Source of the DNA: Pedobacter terrae
GTDB taxonomy: Bacteria; Bacteroidota; Bacteroidia; Sphingobacteriales; Sphingobacteriaceae
Direction: 5' to 3'
Length of the DNA stretch: 64,000 nt
Assembly: GCF_900100705.1 (NCBI RefSeq)
Contig: NZ_FNCH01000026.1
Coordinates: forward strand, 1 to 64,000
Shown in pieces: positions 34,255 to 44,580 of this stretch. A program made the position numbers and the translations under genes. Every line of letters begins with the position of its first letter. Within the stretch, counting starts at the first letter, position 1. The notes under the pieces are model-generated. The model worked only from the letters and a program-made list of their open reading frames with translations, was not told the origin of the DNA and made no database searches.

Positions 34255-36015
34255 TTACCAGCCTGCGTTCTGGATGAGATTATTGTACTTTAAAATTTCA
34301 CTATAAGGTATTGGCCCATAAATCATATAAGGCTGATATACCCGGTTCTCTACATTAATCGGCGTAAAAGTCGTTCCGCTAATACTTACCCCTTGAGCCA
34401 CTTCGGTCAGGCTGGTATTCCATCTACGCAAATCCCAGAAACGAAAACCTTCAAAACATAGTTCCAGGCGGCGTTCGTTCCGGATCAGTTCTCTCATTTT
34501 TACCTGATCTGATTTGATTGATTCCAGGTAAGGATCGTTATTATTGGTACCTACACCTGCTCTGCGGCGGATCGCTTTGATCACATCATAAGCTGAATAG
34601 GCATGAGTACCCCCATTTAAAGGGCCCCAGGCTTCATTCGCGGCTTCAGCATAGGAAAGATAAATTTCGGTATACCTGATACGTGGGTTATAATGTTTCT
34701 GGTTGGTGGTTGATGAAGGGTTCAGGTTCACATCCTGCCTAAGCAACTTACGCATATAATAGCCGGTACGGGTAGAAGTCTCCACTTTATTCAGCGCATC
34801 ATTGGTAGGTCCGTTCAACGTTGTATTGATGGCGGTCCCGGCTGTTCCGGCAGTACCGCCATTCACGAGGATGTATAACTTCAACCTGGGATCACGGTTA
34901 TCATAAGGGCTGGATGCAGAAAAGCCACTATTCGCTTCCCCTATCGGATATCCATTGGCCATTGGGAATGCGTTCACCAGATTTTGTGTCGGATTGACCC
35001 GACCACTACCAAAAAGTGTTGGTGGAAAGTTATTTCTTTCTAAATCGTTGCTATTGCCCACATCGCTGCGCCATAAAATTTCGGAAGGGTTTACACCCGA
35101 TGCCAATCCTTCAATACCAGCATCCTTATCGTACCATTTAATGTCATTTGCATTCAGGTTCACCAATCCACCACGAAGGTCGATTACAGCTGCAGCATCA
35201 TTTGCTGCTTTTTCCCATTTAGCAACAGCTGAAGGGTTAAACGCAGGACTTGCAGCCAGCAATGAAGCTTTCGCGCGGATAGCTTTTGCAATACGAGCGG
35301 TTACACGTCCCCTGAAATAATAACCAAAAACACGGTTATAGTTATCTTTTCCTACGCCAGAATATTTAGCAGGGATCTGCGCATCACTCGCAATATCCTC
35401 AAAATCAACAGGTAATAGTTGCTCAGCCATATCCAGATCGCGATAAATCTGCTCCATAGTCGCATCAAATGTGGCTCTTGGTTTATTGAAATCTGCATCC
35501 TGCCCTTCGGGTTGCAATACCACAGGAATACCTAGCAGTTGCCCATTATTGCCCTTCCCAGCGTGCGCCTGCAACAGATAATAATTAAACATGGCGCGAA
35601 GCGCATAGCCCTCTCCTTTCATACGATCGTTAAACATGCGGTTAATATTGGGCTCAACGGCCCATTTCACCTGATCTGTTACCGAGAAAAATAGGTTGAG
35701 GTACTGTATAGCAGCACGCGAATTGACCCATTGAGAAAGCGGGTTATTTATCGCTGTCCATTGGCCTGTAGCAATTTTCAGGTAAGCGTTATTGCGGTCA
35801 TTGCTTACGGCATCATCAGTAGCCACATCATTAAATGACCAGCTATTGGTGGGGATACGTGCATAACCGTTCAGCAATAAACCCTGTGCATAGGTTGCGT
35901 TGTTGTAGGTACTTTCCAGATCAAGATTATTCTCAATTTCAGGTTTTAACATATCCTTGCAGCCAACAGAGAAAAGCAGTACTGCCAAACCGATCAGAAG
36001 TTGTAATTTTTTCAT
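34255..36015 (-). CDS. xusD: SusD-family lipoprotein (XusD-like)
   Basis: A 586-residue SusD/RagB protein with lipobox before Cys19 (FSVGCKD). Typical parts are ALRAMFNYYLLQAHAG, RVTARIAKAIRAKASLLAASPAFN, IRYTEIYLSYAEAANEAWG and the end RNERRLELCFEGFRFWDLRRW. It should sit on the SusC protein encoded 18 bases upstream and bind xylan oligomers. It is the second SusD of the SusC-SusD-SusC-SusD order that defines the xylan system of Bacteroides and Prevotella. Confidence 0.94.
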   Translation of the reverse strand: MKKLQLLIGLAVLLFSVGCKDMLKPEIENNLDLESTYNNATYAQGLLLNGYARIPTNSWSFNDVATDDAVSNDRNNAYLKIATGQWTAINNPLSQWVNSRAAIQYLNLFFSVTDQVKWAVEPNINRMFNDRMKGEGYALRAMFNYYLLQAHAGKGNNGQLLGIPVVLQPEGQDADFNKPRATFDATMEQIYRDLDMAEQLLPVDFEDIASDAQIPAKYSGVGKDNYNRVFGYYFRGRVTARIAKAIRAKASLLAASPAFNPSAVAKWEKAANDAAAVIDLRGGLVNLNANDIKWYDKDAGIEGLASGVNPSEILWRSDVGNSNDLERNNFPPTLFGSGRVNPTQNLVNAFPMANGYPIGEANSGFSASSPYDNRDPRLKLYILVNGGTAGTAGTAINTTLNGPTNDALNKVETSTRTGYYMRKLLRQDVNLNPSSTTNQKHYNPRIRYTEIYLSYAEAANEAWGPLNGGTHAYSAYDVIKAIRRRAGVGTNNNDPYLESIKSDQVKMRELIRNERRLELCFEGFRFWDLRRWNTSLTEVAQGVSISGTTFTPINVENRVYQPYMIYGPIPYSEILKYNNLIQNAGW

Positions 36016-36033
36016 ATCTATTTGTTATCAGGG

Positions 36034-38919
36034 TTAAAACAAAGCCTTTACGCCGAGGTTATAAAACCGGGTTTGAGGTGAGGTATTGACGTTAAGTTCC
36101 AGTATTTCACGTTCTGGCGAGATGGTAAGCAGGTTCATACCGCTGGCATAAATACCTAATTCCTTTACGAATCCGTTACGAAACAGGTTAGCCGGAAACT
36201 GGTAAGATAACTGCACTTTCGACAGATCAAAACGGTTGGTGCTGTACAGCCAGAAGTCTGAAGAGCGGAAATTATTATCGCTGTTTGCTGTGGTTAACCG
36301 TGGATAGGTCGCTGTAGCTTGTGTTTCAGGAGTCCAGCGGTCTCTAACCACTACCGAATATTTATCCTCGCCATCTACCCAGAAATAACTGCTGTTTTTC
36401 ATGGCTTTGGCGCCATAACGGCCGGTTCCCAATACAAAAAGCGTTAAATTTTTCCATTTCGCAGTCAGGTTAATACCCAAGGTCATTGGTGCTCCCATCC
36501 ACCCACCTTTACCCAGGTAAACTTCATCCCTTGTATCAATAATACCATCGCCATTCTGGTCTTTGTATTTTAAATCTCCGGGTTTAACCTGGCCAAAAGA
36601 CTGGGCGGGCGAAGCAGCTATATCAGCAGTACTGGTAAAAAATCCATTACTCTGCAGCCCCCAAAGTGCATCAAGTGGTTTTCCCGTGCGGTTCAGGTAA
36701 TCAAACTGGTAAGATTCGGCACGTTTGGTCGCTTTGGTATCGTAATAGGTACCGGTTACCCCCAGAGTCCAATCTACTTCTCCGATTCTTTTATTCATCC
36801 TGATGCCAAAATCGAATCCGCTGCGCTGATCATTATCGTAATTTACATAAGGGATATCTGAATATACCGGAAATCCTGTAGTAAGATAGGAAGGATAAAG
36901 TACACCTGGCTGTACTACATTGCCGCGCATTTGACTGAAAAATGCAGAAGCTGTAAAGTTGATCAGGTTTTTATATAATGATCCTTCCAGGCCGATATTA
37001 ATTTCTCTTCTCTGCGGAAACTTTAAATTAGGATTATCCCCTCTCCTGCGGTCAAAGGTATGTACCAGTCCGCCATCACGCCAACTGTACCAGGCCGCAT
37101 CGTTATAAGTATAGTAGCCCTGGTAAAGGTTATAATTGTTAATATCAAGATCGGTATTCAGAATGCCTGCAGAAGCCGTAACCTTTAACAGATCAACAAA
37201 CTCCGAGTTTTTAAGGAATGGCTCCTCGCTTAACCGCCATCCTAAAGATAGTGTTGGCGAGAATGCACCGCGGTTGGCTACCGGTAATTTTGCTGAATAT
37301 ACGTAGGCACCACTGAAATCAGCATAGTAGCGGTGATCATAGTTATAGCCCAGTTGTAAGCCAAGATTGGCATTGTTGGTAGCATGATAAACCGCAGATT
37401 CGCTGATGTTAAAGCCATAACCCAGCAATGATCCGGTAACGTTATGCTTTTGCTTAAAAGTACGGGCATAATTAAACTGACCAGAGAAAGAAATGGTTTG
37501 GCGGTAGGCACTTCCACTTACATTCTGTACACCCGATCTGGCATCAATACCATACTTCGTTAAACCCGAAATCTGATCAATGCCGGCATAATTGTTCCAG
37601 GCCGCTTCGTAAACTGAATAGGTATTGTTGTAAGATTGATTGAAAGAACTGGAATAATCAACGGCAAGCATGGTTTTAAAGCTCAATCCCTGCATTAAGC
37701 TGTTGAGATCAAAATTTATCCCGGTATTAAACTGGAACTGACGGGATACATTACGGTTATAGCCCCCTGCGTAAATGCTGGCGAAACTATTCGTCTGATC
37801 CAATTGGCTCCCACCCAACAGGTAGCTGCCATTAATGATGTTGTTGCTGTTATTGGCTTGTGCAAGTGATGCTGCATCACCAGGCTCTATCATACTAATG
37901 GGAATAAGTGGTGCAAAACGGTAAGGCCGAACCGTTGCTGCACTGCCCCAATAATCGGTATTTATGCCTTTGCCTGTATAGAAACTTGCCGTAGCATCTA
38001 CATTTAACGAAATAATCTTATTCAGTTTTACATCGATATTTCCACGTACATTGAACCGGTTGGCACCGCTGTTTTTTACGGCTTCACCAAAGTTCAGTAG
38101 CGAACCTACAGACCAATAGCCGATGTTGGTGTAATAACGCGTGCGGTTGTTTCCACCTGAAATTTCTGCGGTCACGTCGTTTCTTCCATAGCTGTTTCTC
38201 AGATAATCTGAAGAATAGTAATCTACGTTAGGGTAACGGTAAGGATTTGTTCCGGAAGCATAATTGTACATGGTTTGCTGCGTATAAAGATCCGGCAAAC
38301 CGTCATTTCTACGCGCTTCATTATATAAGCTCATATATTCAGCAGAACCCAGGAATTGCGGATAGCCTTTTGGAACATTTAAACCGGTATTTGCCCTTAC
38401 ATTTACTTTTTGTTCATAATTACCGCCTCTTTTGGTGGTAATGTATAATACGCCCTTAGCTGCACGGCTACCGTATAACGCAACCGCATTAACGCCTTTG
38501 AGTACCGAAATCTGGTCGATTTCCGTTGGCATAATGTTATTGATATCTCTCGGAATTCCATCTACCAGTACGAGGTAGCCACCCATTCCCCAAATGCTAC
38601 CATTAAAACCCGGTAAAAGGGCATCCAAATTTTCAAGACTCGAGGTTGCATAGTTTTTCTCCATCAATTGAGAAAGGTTCACTGTGGAAACATCACCTAA
38701 AAGGTCGCGTTTAGCCACTTTCCTGAATGCAACCTGTACAGAATCTGCCTGAGGCATTATAAATGTGGTATCTTCCGGCAGGCGATTTTCGTTTTTAATA
38801 ACGGATTTATTGTTTTTTCTGATCTGCCTGGTGGTTTGCGCTGAACCTGCTGCCGGCAGTAAAAAGGCAATGGCGAGGCAAAAGGCTAATATTATCTTGA
38901 TCTGTTTCATTTCATTCAT
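36034..38919 (-). CDS. xusC: SusC-family TonB-dependent transporter lacking the usual N-terminal domain (XusC-like)
   Basis: A 961-residue outer-membrane transporter, shorter than the other two in the window (1034 and 1057). After the signal peptide (ending GSAQ, about 28) there is a polar stretch (30-90) with no carboxypeptidase-D-like beta-sandwich; the plug starts directly (NLDALLPGFNGSIWG, YLVLVDGIPRDINN, ALYGSRAAKGVLYITTKRGG). The barrel ends with RFYNLGVKALF. It follows the first SusD gene by 17 bases and precedes its own SusD partner. Two in-frame ATGs (38919 and 38910) are possible starts. Role: import of xylo-oligosaccharides. Confidence 0.93.
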   Translation of the reverse strand: MNEMKQIKIILAFCLAIAFLLPAAGSAQTTRQIRKNNKSVIKNENRLPEDTTFIMPQADSVQVAFRKVAKRDLLGDVSTVNLSQLMEKNYATSSLENLDALLPGFNGSIWGMGGYLVLVDGIPRDINNIMPTEIDQISVLKGVNAVALYGSRAAKGVLYITTKRGGNYEQKVNVRANTGLNVPKGYPQFLGSAEYMSLYNEARRNDGLPDLYTQQTMYNYASGTNPYRYPNVDYYSSDYLRNSYGRNDVTAEISGGNNRTRYYTNIGYWSVGSLLNFGEAVKNSGANRFNVRGNIDVKLNKIISLNVDATASFYTGKGINTDYWGSAATVRPYRFAPLIPISMIEPGDAASLAQANNSNNIINGSYLLGGSQLDQTNSFASIYAGGYNRNVSRQFQFNTGINFDLNSLMQGLSFKTMLAVDYSSSFNQSYNNTYSVYEAAWNNYAGIDQISGLTKYGIDARSGVQNVSGSAYRQTISFSGQFNYARTFKQKHNVTGSLLGYGFNISESAVYHATNNANLGLQLGYNYDHRYYADFSGAYVYSAKLPVANRGAFSPTLSLGWRLSEEPFLKNSEFVDLLKVTASAGILNTDLDINNYNLYQGYYTYNDAAWYSWRDGGLVHTFDRRRGDNPNLKFPQRREINIGLEGSLYKNLINFTASAFFSQMRGNVVQPGVLYPSYLTTGFPVYSDIPYVNYDNDQRSGFDFGIRMNKRIGEVDWTLGVTGTYYDTKATKRAESYQFDYLNRTGKPLDALWGLQSNGFFTSTADIAASPAQSFGQVKPGDLKYKDQNGDGIIDTRDEVYLGKGGWMGAPMTLGINLTAKWKNLTLFVLGTGRYGAKAMKNSSYFWVDGEDKYSVVVRDRWTPETQATATYPRLTTANSDNNFRSSDFWLYSTNRFDLSKVQLSYQFPANLFRNGFVKELGIYASGMNLLTISPEREILELNVNTSPQTRFYNLGVKALF

Positions 38920-38936
38920 TTGAATTAGTTTACACC

Positions 38937-40820
38937 TTACCAGCCTGGATTTTGTTTAAAATCTGCATACATGTTCACATCGGCATTTTTGAGTGGCAGC
39001 CAGTAATGTTTCTGACTAAACTTCCGCTCCAGAATCACCACCTCTTTTAGGTTTACCACCCGGTTAGCGGTAGGATCAGTAGTACTGAAAGTTCCGCTAC
39101 GGTCAAACTCAAGTGATGTTTTTAAAGTGTATGGTTTCTCAATCAATAGTAACCAGCGGCGTAGATCGTTAAAGCGATGGCCCTCAAATGATAATTCTAC
39201 GGCACGCTCCCTTCTTACTTCACCTAAAAATCCATCTACAGAACTGAGGAATTTATTGGCTACGTTCGCTACTCCGGCTCTGGTGCGGATCACGTTGATG
39301 GCATCAACAGCTGTTTTAGAAAAACCAGGGTCTTTACCTGTAGGTGAATTGTATCCCATCAGTGCAGCTTCAGCATACATCAGGTATACATCGGCCAAAC
39401 GCATGTAAGGAACATAAATATGAAGGCTATTGCCATACGAATAACCATTGTCATATTTATTAGCGGTGATCGGAATAAATTTACGTAAAACGTAACCAGT
39501 TCTGCTTCCGGTACTTACATCCCTGTAACTTCCGCTGGTGTATAAATTGGCATACCTGTTTTTTTCATCACTGGCACCCATTGCACCCTGTACAAATTTT
39601 ACACCGTCAAAAACGATATCATTGTAAAACCTCGGATCCCTTCCTTTCCATGGGTATTCCGGATTGTAACCCGATTCACTGTCGGCCTTGGTAATATCCT
39701 GGATCGGCAAGCCATTGGCCATACCATAATAATCTACATAATTAGCTGTAGGCGTAAACTTTAGGTCGCCTTCTGAAATTACTACCGGTGTGTATTGCTT
39801 ACTGGTTCCCCAGTTTGAATTATTGGCACTGAAAAACGGACCACGGAATATGGCTTCTGTACTTCCAGGTAAATCCCAGTTTTGTCCGCTGGTGTAAAAA
39901 TTACGGTAATAGTTTTTGAAATCTACCAGTGCATACTGCGTAGTACCACTTTCGGTAAGGGTAAGCAGTTCGCCAAATGCAGCTGCTGCTTTTTTACAGT
40001 ATTCCGCATTGTAAGTCTTGCTGCCGGTCGATTCAAAATTCATCAGCGGACTCCCTGCCCACAGGTAATTTTTACCGAGGTAGCCCAAAGCCATGATTTT
40101 ATTGATCCGCAATGCGTTTTTACCCAATGTACGTTTACCAGCCGTGGTATTATCCCAATTAATGGGTAAAATATCTGCAGCAGCCCTGAAATCTGCAGCT
40201 GCTTTGTCTGCACATGCTTTATAGCTTAAGCGGGGAAGATTTAGCTTTGAATCGGTAGGTAAAACGGTATCTATATAAGGTAAGCCACCAAAATATTCCA
40301 TCAGCCTATGGTGAAACCAACCGCGGAAAAACAACAGTTGCCCTTTGATGAGGTTTTTTTCCTCATCAGTGGCATCTGTCATCTTATCCATATTGGCCAG
40401 CCCCATGTTTACTTTGCTGATTCCATACCAGGCCGCTTTCCAAAGATCTTTGTTAAAACGGTCGTTATTGGTGCTAAAATTATTATGGTTCATCCAACCC
40501 GAACCCCAGCCATCAAATTCAGCTTGCCAGCCCCAGAAATTTCCATCGTCTATTTTATGGATAAAATGAAAGTTCCCTGCAGTTGAAGTGATCTCGTCTT
40601 CACCCCAATTCCAGGAGTTGGTCCAGTAGTTTGTACTAAAATTTACAATACAGTTGTAAAGTTCTTCGGTGTAGCCCTGAAAATTAACAAAATTCTTAAA
40701 AGCCTCTTTTTCCGAAATCACGGTTTCATCGGCTTTATCCAGGTATTTTTCACACGAAGAAAGGGATACTGTCGACCAGATAATGGTACAACATACTAAC
40801 GTTTTGATATATTTTTTCAT
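38937..40820 (-). CDS. xusB: SusD-family lipoprotein (XusB-like)
   Basis: A 627-residue SusD/RagB protein. I use the ATG at 40820, since it gives a proper lipoprotein signal (lipobox before Cys23, SLSSCEKYLDK) and leaves 10 bases after the SusC stop; a TTG at 40853 would overlap that gene. SusD marks are FRGWFHHRLMEYFGGLPYID, MRLADVYLMYAEAALMG and VRRERAVELSFEGHRFNDLRRW. It pairs with the SusC encoded just upstream. In Xus loci this position is XusB. Confidence 0.94.
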   Translation of the reverse strand: MKKYIKTLVCCTIIWSTVSLSSCEKYLDKADETVISEKEAFKNFVNFQGYTEELYNCIVNFSTNYWTNSWNWGEDEITSTAGNFHFIHKIDDGNFWGWQAEFDGWGSGWMNHNNFSTNNDRFNKDLWKAAWYGISKVNMGLANMDKMTDATDEEKNLIKGQLLFFRGWFHHRLMEYFGGLPYIDTVLPTDSKLNLPRLSYKACADKAAADFRAAADILPINWDNTTAGKRTLGKNALRINKIMALGYLGKNYLWAGSPLMNFESTGSKTYNAEYCKKAAAAFGELLTLTESGTTQYALVDFKNYYRNFYTSGQNWDLPGSTEAIFRGPFFSANNSNWGTSKQYTPVVISEGDLKFTPTANYVDYYGMANGLPIQDITKADSESGYNPEYPWKGRDPRFYNDIVFDGVKFVQGAMGASDEKNRYANLYTSGSYRDVSTGSRTGYVLRKFIPITANKYDNGYSYGNSLHIYVPYMRLADVYLMYAEAALMGYNSPTGKDPGFSKTAVDAINVIRTRAGVANVANKFLSSVDGFLGEVRRERAVELSFEGHRFNDLRRWLLLIEKPYTLKTSLEFDRSGTFSTTDPTANRVVNLKEVVILERKFSQKHYWLPLKNADVNMYADFKQNPGW

Positions 40821-40830
40821 GATTGTCGCA

Positions 40831-43800
40831 TTAAAAAGTAATGTTGGCCCCAATGTTAAATCGCTTTACAGTTGGATAAGCACCTTGCGATGCCCAGCCG
40901 GTTCCGGCAAAATTGGATTCCCGGTCATCAGGCATTTTGGTCCATACATACAGGTTGTTTCCGTTTACATATACCCGCAACGATTCCATACCGATACGTT
41001 TGATAAAGCTTTTGCTTTTTTCGAAGGTGTAAGCCAATTCTGCATTTTTTAAACGGATGTAAGATCCGTCGTACATGTAGCGGTTACCTGAAGTATAACC
41101 ACTGGCGGTAGATAACCATCTCGGCAATGGCACATCTGCATTAGGGTTATCTTTGGTCCAGTAAGACCCCTCGTTATACACCAGATGGTTCTGGCCGGCT
41201 AAACTGCCGAATACCACCTGACGGGTTACATTGTTTACGCCATAAAGCTGAACAAACAGACTGAAACCTTTCCAGTCTATGCCAATGGTGGCATTGTAGG
41301 TATTTTGCGGATTTGATGGAAAGCCATAAGGAATATTATCTTTTGAATCGATAATACCATCTCCATTATAATCGATGATATAATAATTGCCCGGTAATTT
41401 TTGTCCGTCGTTATTATCGTGAATGGTGCTACCATAAAGTTCATCCCAGGTATTGTAATTTCCTGCACTTACATACGAATAACTCTGGCTGATTTGTTTA
41501 TTGGCCCTTTTTTGGTATTCCGGTAACAATTCTGCATCATCAGCTTCGATTACCTTATCCTTTGCATGGGTATAGTTGATGTTGGCCCAAAGTCTCCAGT
41601 TCTGTCCTAATCTTTTGTTAAAAGCCAGCTCGAGTTCATAACCTTTGTTTTGTACAATGCCCAGGTTGGCCACAGGTGCATCCACACCAAAATAAGAAGG
41701 AATGGCACGGTTGCCACCTAGAATCAGGATATCGGTACGGCGGTCGCGGAAAAAGTCAACCTTTCCGGTAAACATACCTTTAAGGAAACTATAATCTACA
41801 CCAAAATTGGTTTTCTTTACTTTTTCCCAGTGCACATCCGGATTACCCAGCGCCGATATTTTATACCAGGTATAAGGACTTAATTCAGAACCCTCGCCGG
41901 TTACACCGAGTTTGGTCTGACTGCCATAGGCCCACTGTGTAAGATAAAGCCACCGACCGCTTACATTATCATCACCAATGGCTCCGTATGAAGCACGTAA
42001 TTTAAGCATATCCAAAAATTTGATGCCTTTCATAAATTTTTCTTCACTCAGCATCCAGCCCAATCCTCCGGATGAAAAGAAGGCGAAACGATTTTTCGTA
42101 CTGAATTTTTCAGAACCATTATATGCACCGTTATATTCGATCATATATTTATTGGCATAATTGTAGGTGGTACGGAATACCCAGTCTTCACGGTAGTTTG
42201 GAATCTCACTTCCTGTAGCTACTTCATTCCGGTTAAAAAGTCCCATAGCTGTAATGTTGTGTTTGGTACCTAATGTTACCGCGTAATTGAGTTGGGCCTG
42301 ATAGAATAATCTGCGTTGGGTAGACCAGTCCTGCACAGTACCGCCGTTTGTGGTCCAGTTGATGCCGTTCTGAAAATCAAAGCGGTTGGTTCCGTCAAAT
42401 GCCTGCTCATAAGTGGTTAATCCGGTTTTCGGATCAATCCATTTGCTTTGTATACCATTATACAAGTCATTAATTCCCCGGTTTCCTTCGATAAAAGTAT
42501 TATCCAGTGCGATGGTACCTTTGAAGTTCAAACCCTTTACCAATGAACCCAGATCCTGATCAAGTGTAAAATCAGTCGTAATTCTACTCGTTGTGGTATA
42601 ACCTACACCACTAACGGCCAGATTTCGGGCAGAGTTTAAACCTTTTTGCACATTGGGTGCATAATATCCCCATGTACCATCTGAATATTGCGGCATAAAT
42701 ACATCGGGAGCAGTAGAATAGGCGGAGATCCAATAGGAATAATCGCTGTTTGAATTCCCCCACGGACTTTTCTTTACACCACGTGAACCCGATAGATTTA
42801 CTTTAAACAGCGTGGATTTGCTGAGCTGAAAATCGAGGTTGCTTCTCACATTTAACCTGTTGAAACCATAACCTGGCTCGTAACCGCGATCGTTTTTAAA
42901 GGTGCGGAACAAATCACCTTCATACAGGTAATCGGCATTGGCAAAATATTTCACTTTAGCCGTTCCGCCCGAAATGTTAAGGTTTACATTGTTAGACAGG
43001 GCGTAATCTTTAAACAGTACCTCGTCCCAATTTACATTGGGATAGCGTTCCGACTCTGCTAAATTTGCAGGGTAACGATATTTATTAATCGTAGCTTGTG
43101 GCAGATAATCGGCCCAGCTTTCAGGTTTTAGGGAAAGTTCACTTTCAATAGCCTGGTTCTTAATAGTCAGGGCATCATAAGAATCGTATTTTCCCGGTAA
43201 ACGCGATGGAGATTTAATTACGTTATTGATGGTACCCCTGATAGATGCCTGCCCCTCACGGCCACGTTTGGTGGTAATCAGGATTACACCATTGGCGCCT
43301 CTTACCCCAAATACCGCAGTTGCAGAAGCATCTTTTAATACAGATACCGTTTCTACTGAACCGATATCCACACTGTTCATCGGGCGTTCAATTCCATCTA
43401 CTAAAATAAGCGGACCGGTATTGTTCCAGGTACTGCGACCCCGGATCAGGATTTGAGGATCTTCCTCGCCGGGCATACCTGTACTGGCGGTAGTGATCAC
43501 CCCCGGAACATTACCCGTTAATGCAGCACCTATGCTTGATACGCCACCTGCACGTTCCAATACTTTACCCGTAGTTTGTGCAATGGCGGCTACCACACTG
43601 GCTTTTTTCTGTGTACCGTACCCAATTACCACCACATCGTTAAGGGAGGATTGATCTTCTGAAAGCACAACGTTAAGGTTGCTTTTTCCTTTTGCTGAAA
43701 CTTCTTTACTGACCATACCCACATAGCCAATGACCAGAATTGGGCGATCATTAGGTACATTAATCACAAACCGGCCATCAATATCTGTTTGGGTACGGAT

Positions 43801-44004
43801 ATTGGTGCCTTTAACAGTAACGGTGGCACCCATTAATGGGGTTTGCTTATTATCAAAGATTGTTCCGGTTACCTTGGTCTGCTGTGCAAATGTTATTTTA
43901 ATCGTCAGCATTAAGGTGAGCATTGTTAAACAACATCTTTTAAAGAGTTGCCTTTTGGAAACCAGGTTATCCCCAGCAAAATACAATAGTATAATTCTTT
44001 TCAT
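40831..44004 (-). CDS. xusA: SusC-family TonB-dependent transporter, first gene of the Xus operon (XusA-like)
   Basis: A 1057-residue outer-membrane transporter. A long signal segment (about 1-41, ending TFAQQ) leads into the carboxypeptidase-D-like domain (KVTGTIFDNKQTPLMGATVTV), the TonB-box region (LNDVVVIGYGTQKKASVV), the plug (PLILVDGIERPMN, ATAVFGVRGANGVILITT) and the barrel, which ends in RFNIGANITF. It begins the six-gene operon SusC-SusD-SusC-SusD-DUF1735-GH10, matching the order of the xylan utilisation system described in Bacteroides and Prevotella. The HTCS regulator lies upstream on the same strand. The 945-bp gap in between holds putative control elements and possible small genes. 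Confidence 0.95.
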   Translation of the reverse strand: MKRIILLYFAGDNLVSKRQLFKRCCLTMLTLMLTIKITFAQQTKVTGTIFDNKQTPLMGATVTVKGTNIRTQTDIDGRFVINVPNDRPILVIGYVGMVSKEVSAKGKSNLNVVLSEDQSSLNDVVVIGYGTQKKASVVAAIAQTTGKVLERAGGVSSIGAALTGNVPGVITTASTGMPGEEDPQILIRGRSTWNNTGPLILVDGIERPMNSVDIGSVETVSVLKDASATAVFGVRGANGVILITTKRGREGQASIRGTINNVIKSPSRLPGKYDSYDALTIKNQAIESELSLKPESWADYLPQATINKYRYPANLAESERYPNVNWDEVLFKDYALSNNVNLNISGGTAKVKYFANADYLYEGDLFRTFKNDRGYEPGYGFNRLNVRSNLDFQLSKSTLFKVNLSGSRGVKKSPWGNSNSDYSYWISAYSTAPDVFMPQYSDGTWGYYAPNVQKGLNSARNLAVSGVGYTTTSRITTDFTLDQDLGSLVKGLNFKGTIALDNTFIEGNRGINDLYNGIQSKWIDPKTGLTTYEQAFDGTNRFDFQNGINWTTNGGTVQDWSTQRRLFYQAQLNYAVTLGTKHNITAMGLFNRNEVATGSEIPNYREDWVFRTTYNYANKYMIEYNGAYNGSEKFSTKNRFAFFSSGGLGWMLSEEKFMKGIKFLDMLKLRASYGAIGDDNVSGRWLYLTQWAYGSQTKLGVTGEGSELSPYTWYKISALGNPDVHWEKVKKTNFGVDYSFLKGMFTGKVDFFRDRRTDILILGGNRAIPSYFGVDAPVANLGIVQNKGYELELAFNKRLGQNWRLWANINYTHAKDKVIEADDAELLPEYQKRANKQISQSYSYVSAGNYNTWDELYGSTIHDNNDGQKLPGNYYIIDYNGDGIIDSKDNIPYGFPSNPQNTYNATIGIDWKGFSLFVQLYGVNNVTRQVVFGSLAGQNHLVYNEGSYWTKDNPNADVPLPRWLSTASGYTSGNRYMYDGSYIRLKNAELAYTFEKSKSFIKRIGMESLRVYVNGNNLYVWTKMPDDRESNFAGTGWASQGAYPTVKRFNIGANITF

Positions 44005-44115
44005 TTTTCGAGATCATTTATTGAGCATGTTGGGTAAGATTGATGACAGCTGTTTCGATAGGGCTTTCTGAAACATTTCATGCCCGATGAAACGTTTTGA
44101 AAGGAAGCAGCCCTC

Positions 44116-44208
44116 TTAAATGGGATTTTGAGTAAATCTCTTAGCATTTAGATATTTGGTTAGTGTTTTTGTAAATAGGAAGAAAACTCTGATGATTTTC
44201 TTTTCCAT
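44116..44208 (-). CDS. Possible 30-residue peptide upstream of xusA
   Basis: A short ATG frame in the xusA leader encodes a basic, aromatic peptide starting MEKKIIRVFFLFTKTLTKYL. Its beginning looks like a signal-peptide start, so it could be a remnant of an older SusC N-terminus, a leader peptide or chance. No further support. Confidence 0.2.
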   Translation of the reverse strand: MEKKIIRVFFLFTKTLTKYLNAKRFTQNPI

Positions 44209-44580
44209 AATGATTAGTTACCCGATGTGGTAAATTTTGATCATATAAAGTCTAAAAACGGCTATTATGTTGGTGGTTTCATCCAATCGTATTTAGGTTC
44301 AGTATTTTTATCGCCGGTATTTTAGGCACGGATAGTTAGTTCCGTATAGTTTGTTATTTTACTGTATATGCCTATCTGTATGTAAATCTTCTTTCCTGTT
44401 AACTTTAGCCCAAGCAGCTGAAAAATTATGGCGTTGATGATTTCAGCTTTAATCTGTTTATAGATCAATGCAATCCGCTAAATGAAAGCATTAAAAACGG
44501 GGGCATACTTAATCTTTGCTACTTGAAGAATTTAAACAGCGGCTTATTTCTATCTATCTTGCAAGCCCATTACAAAGCGT

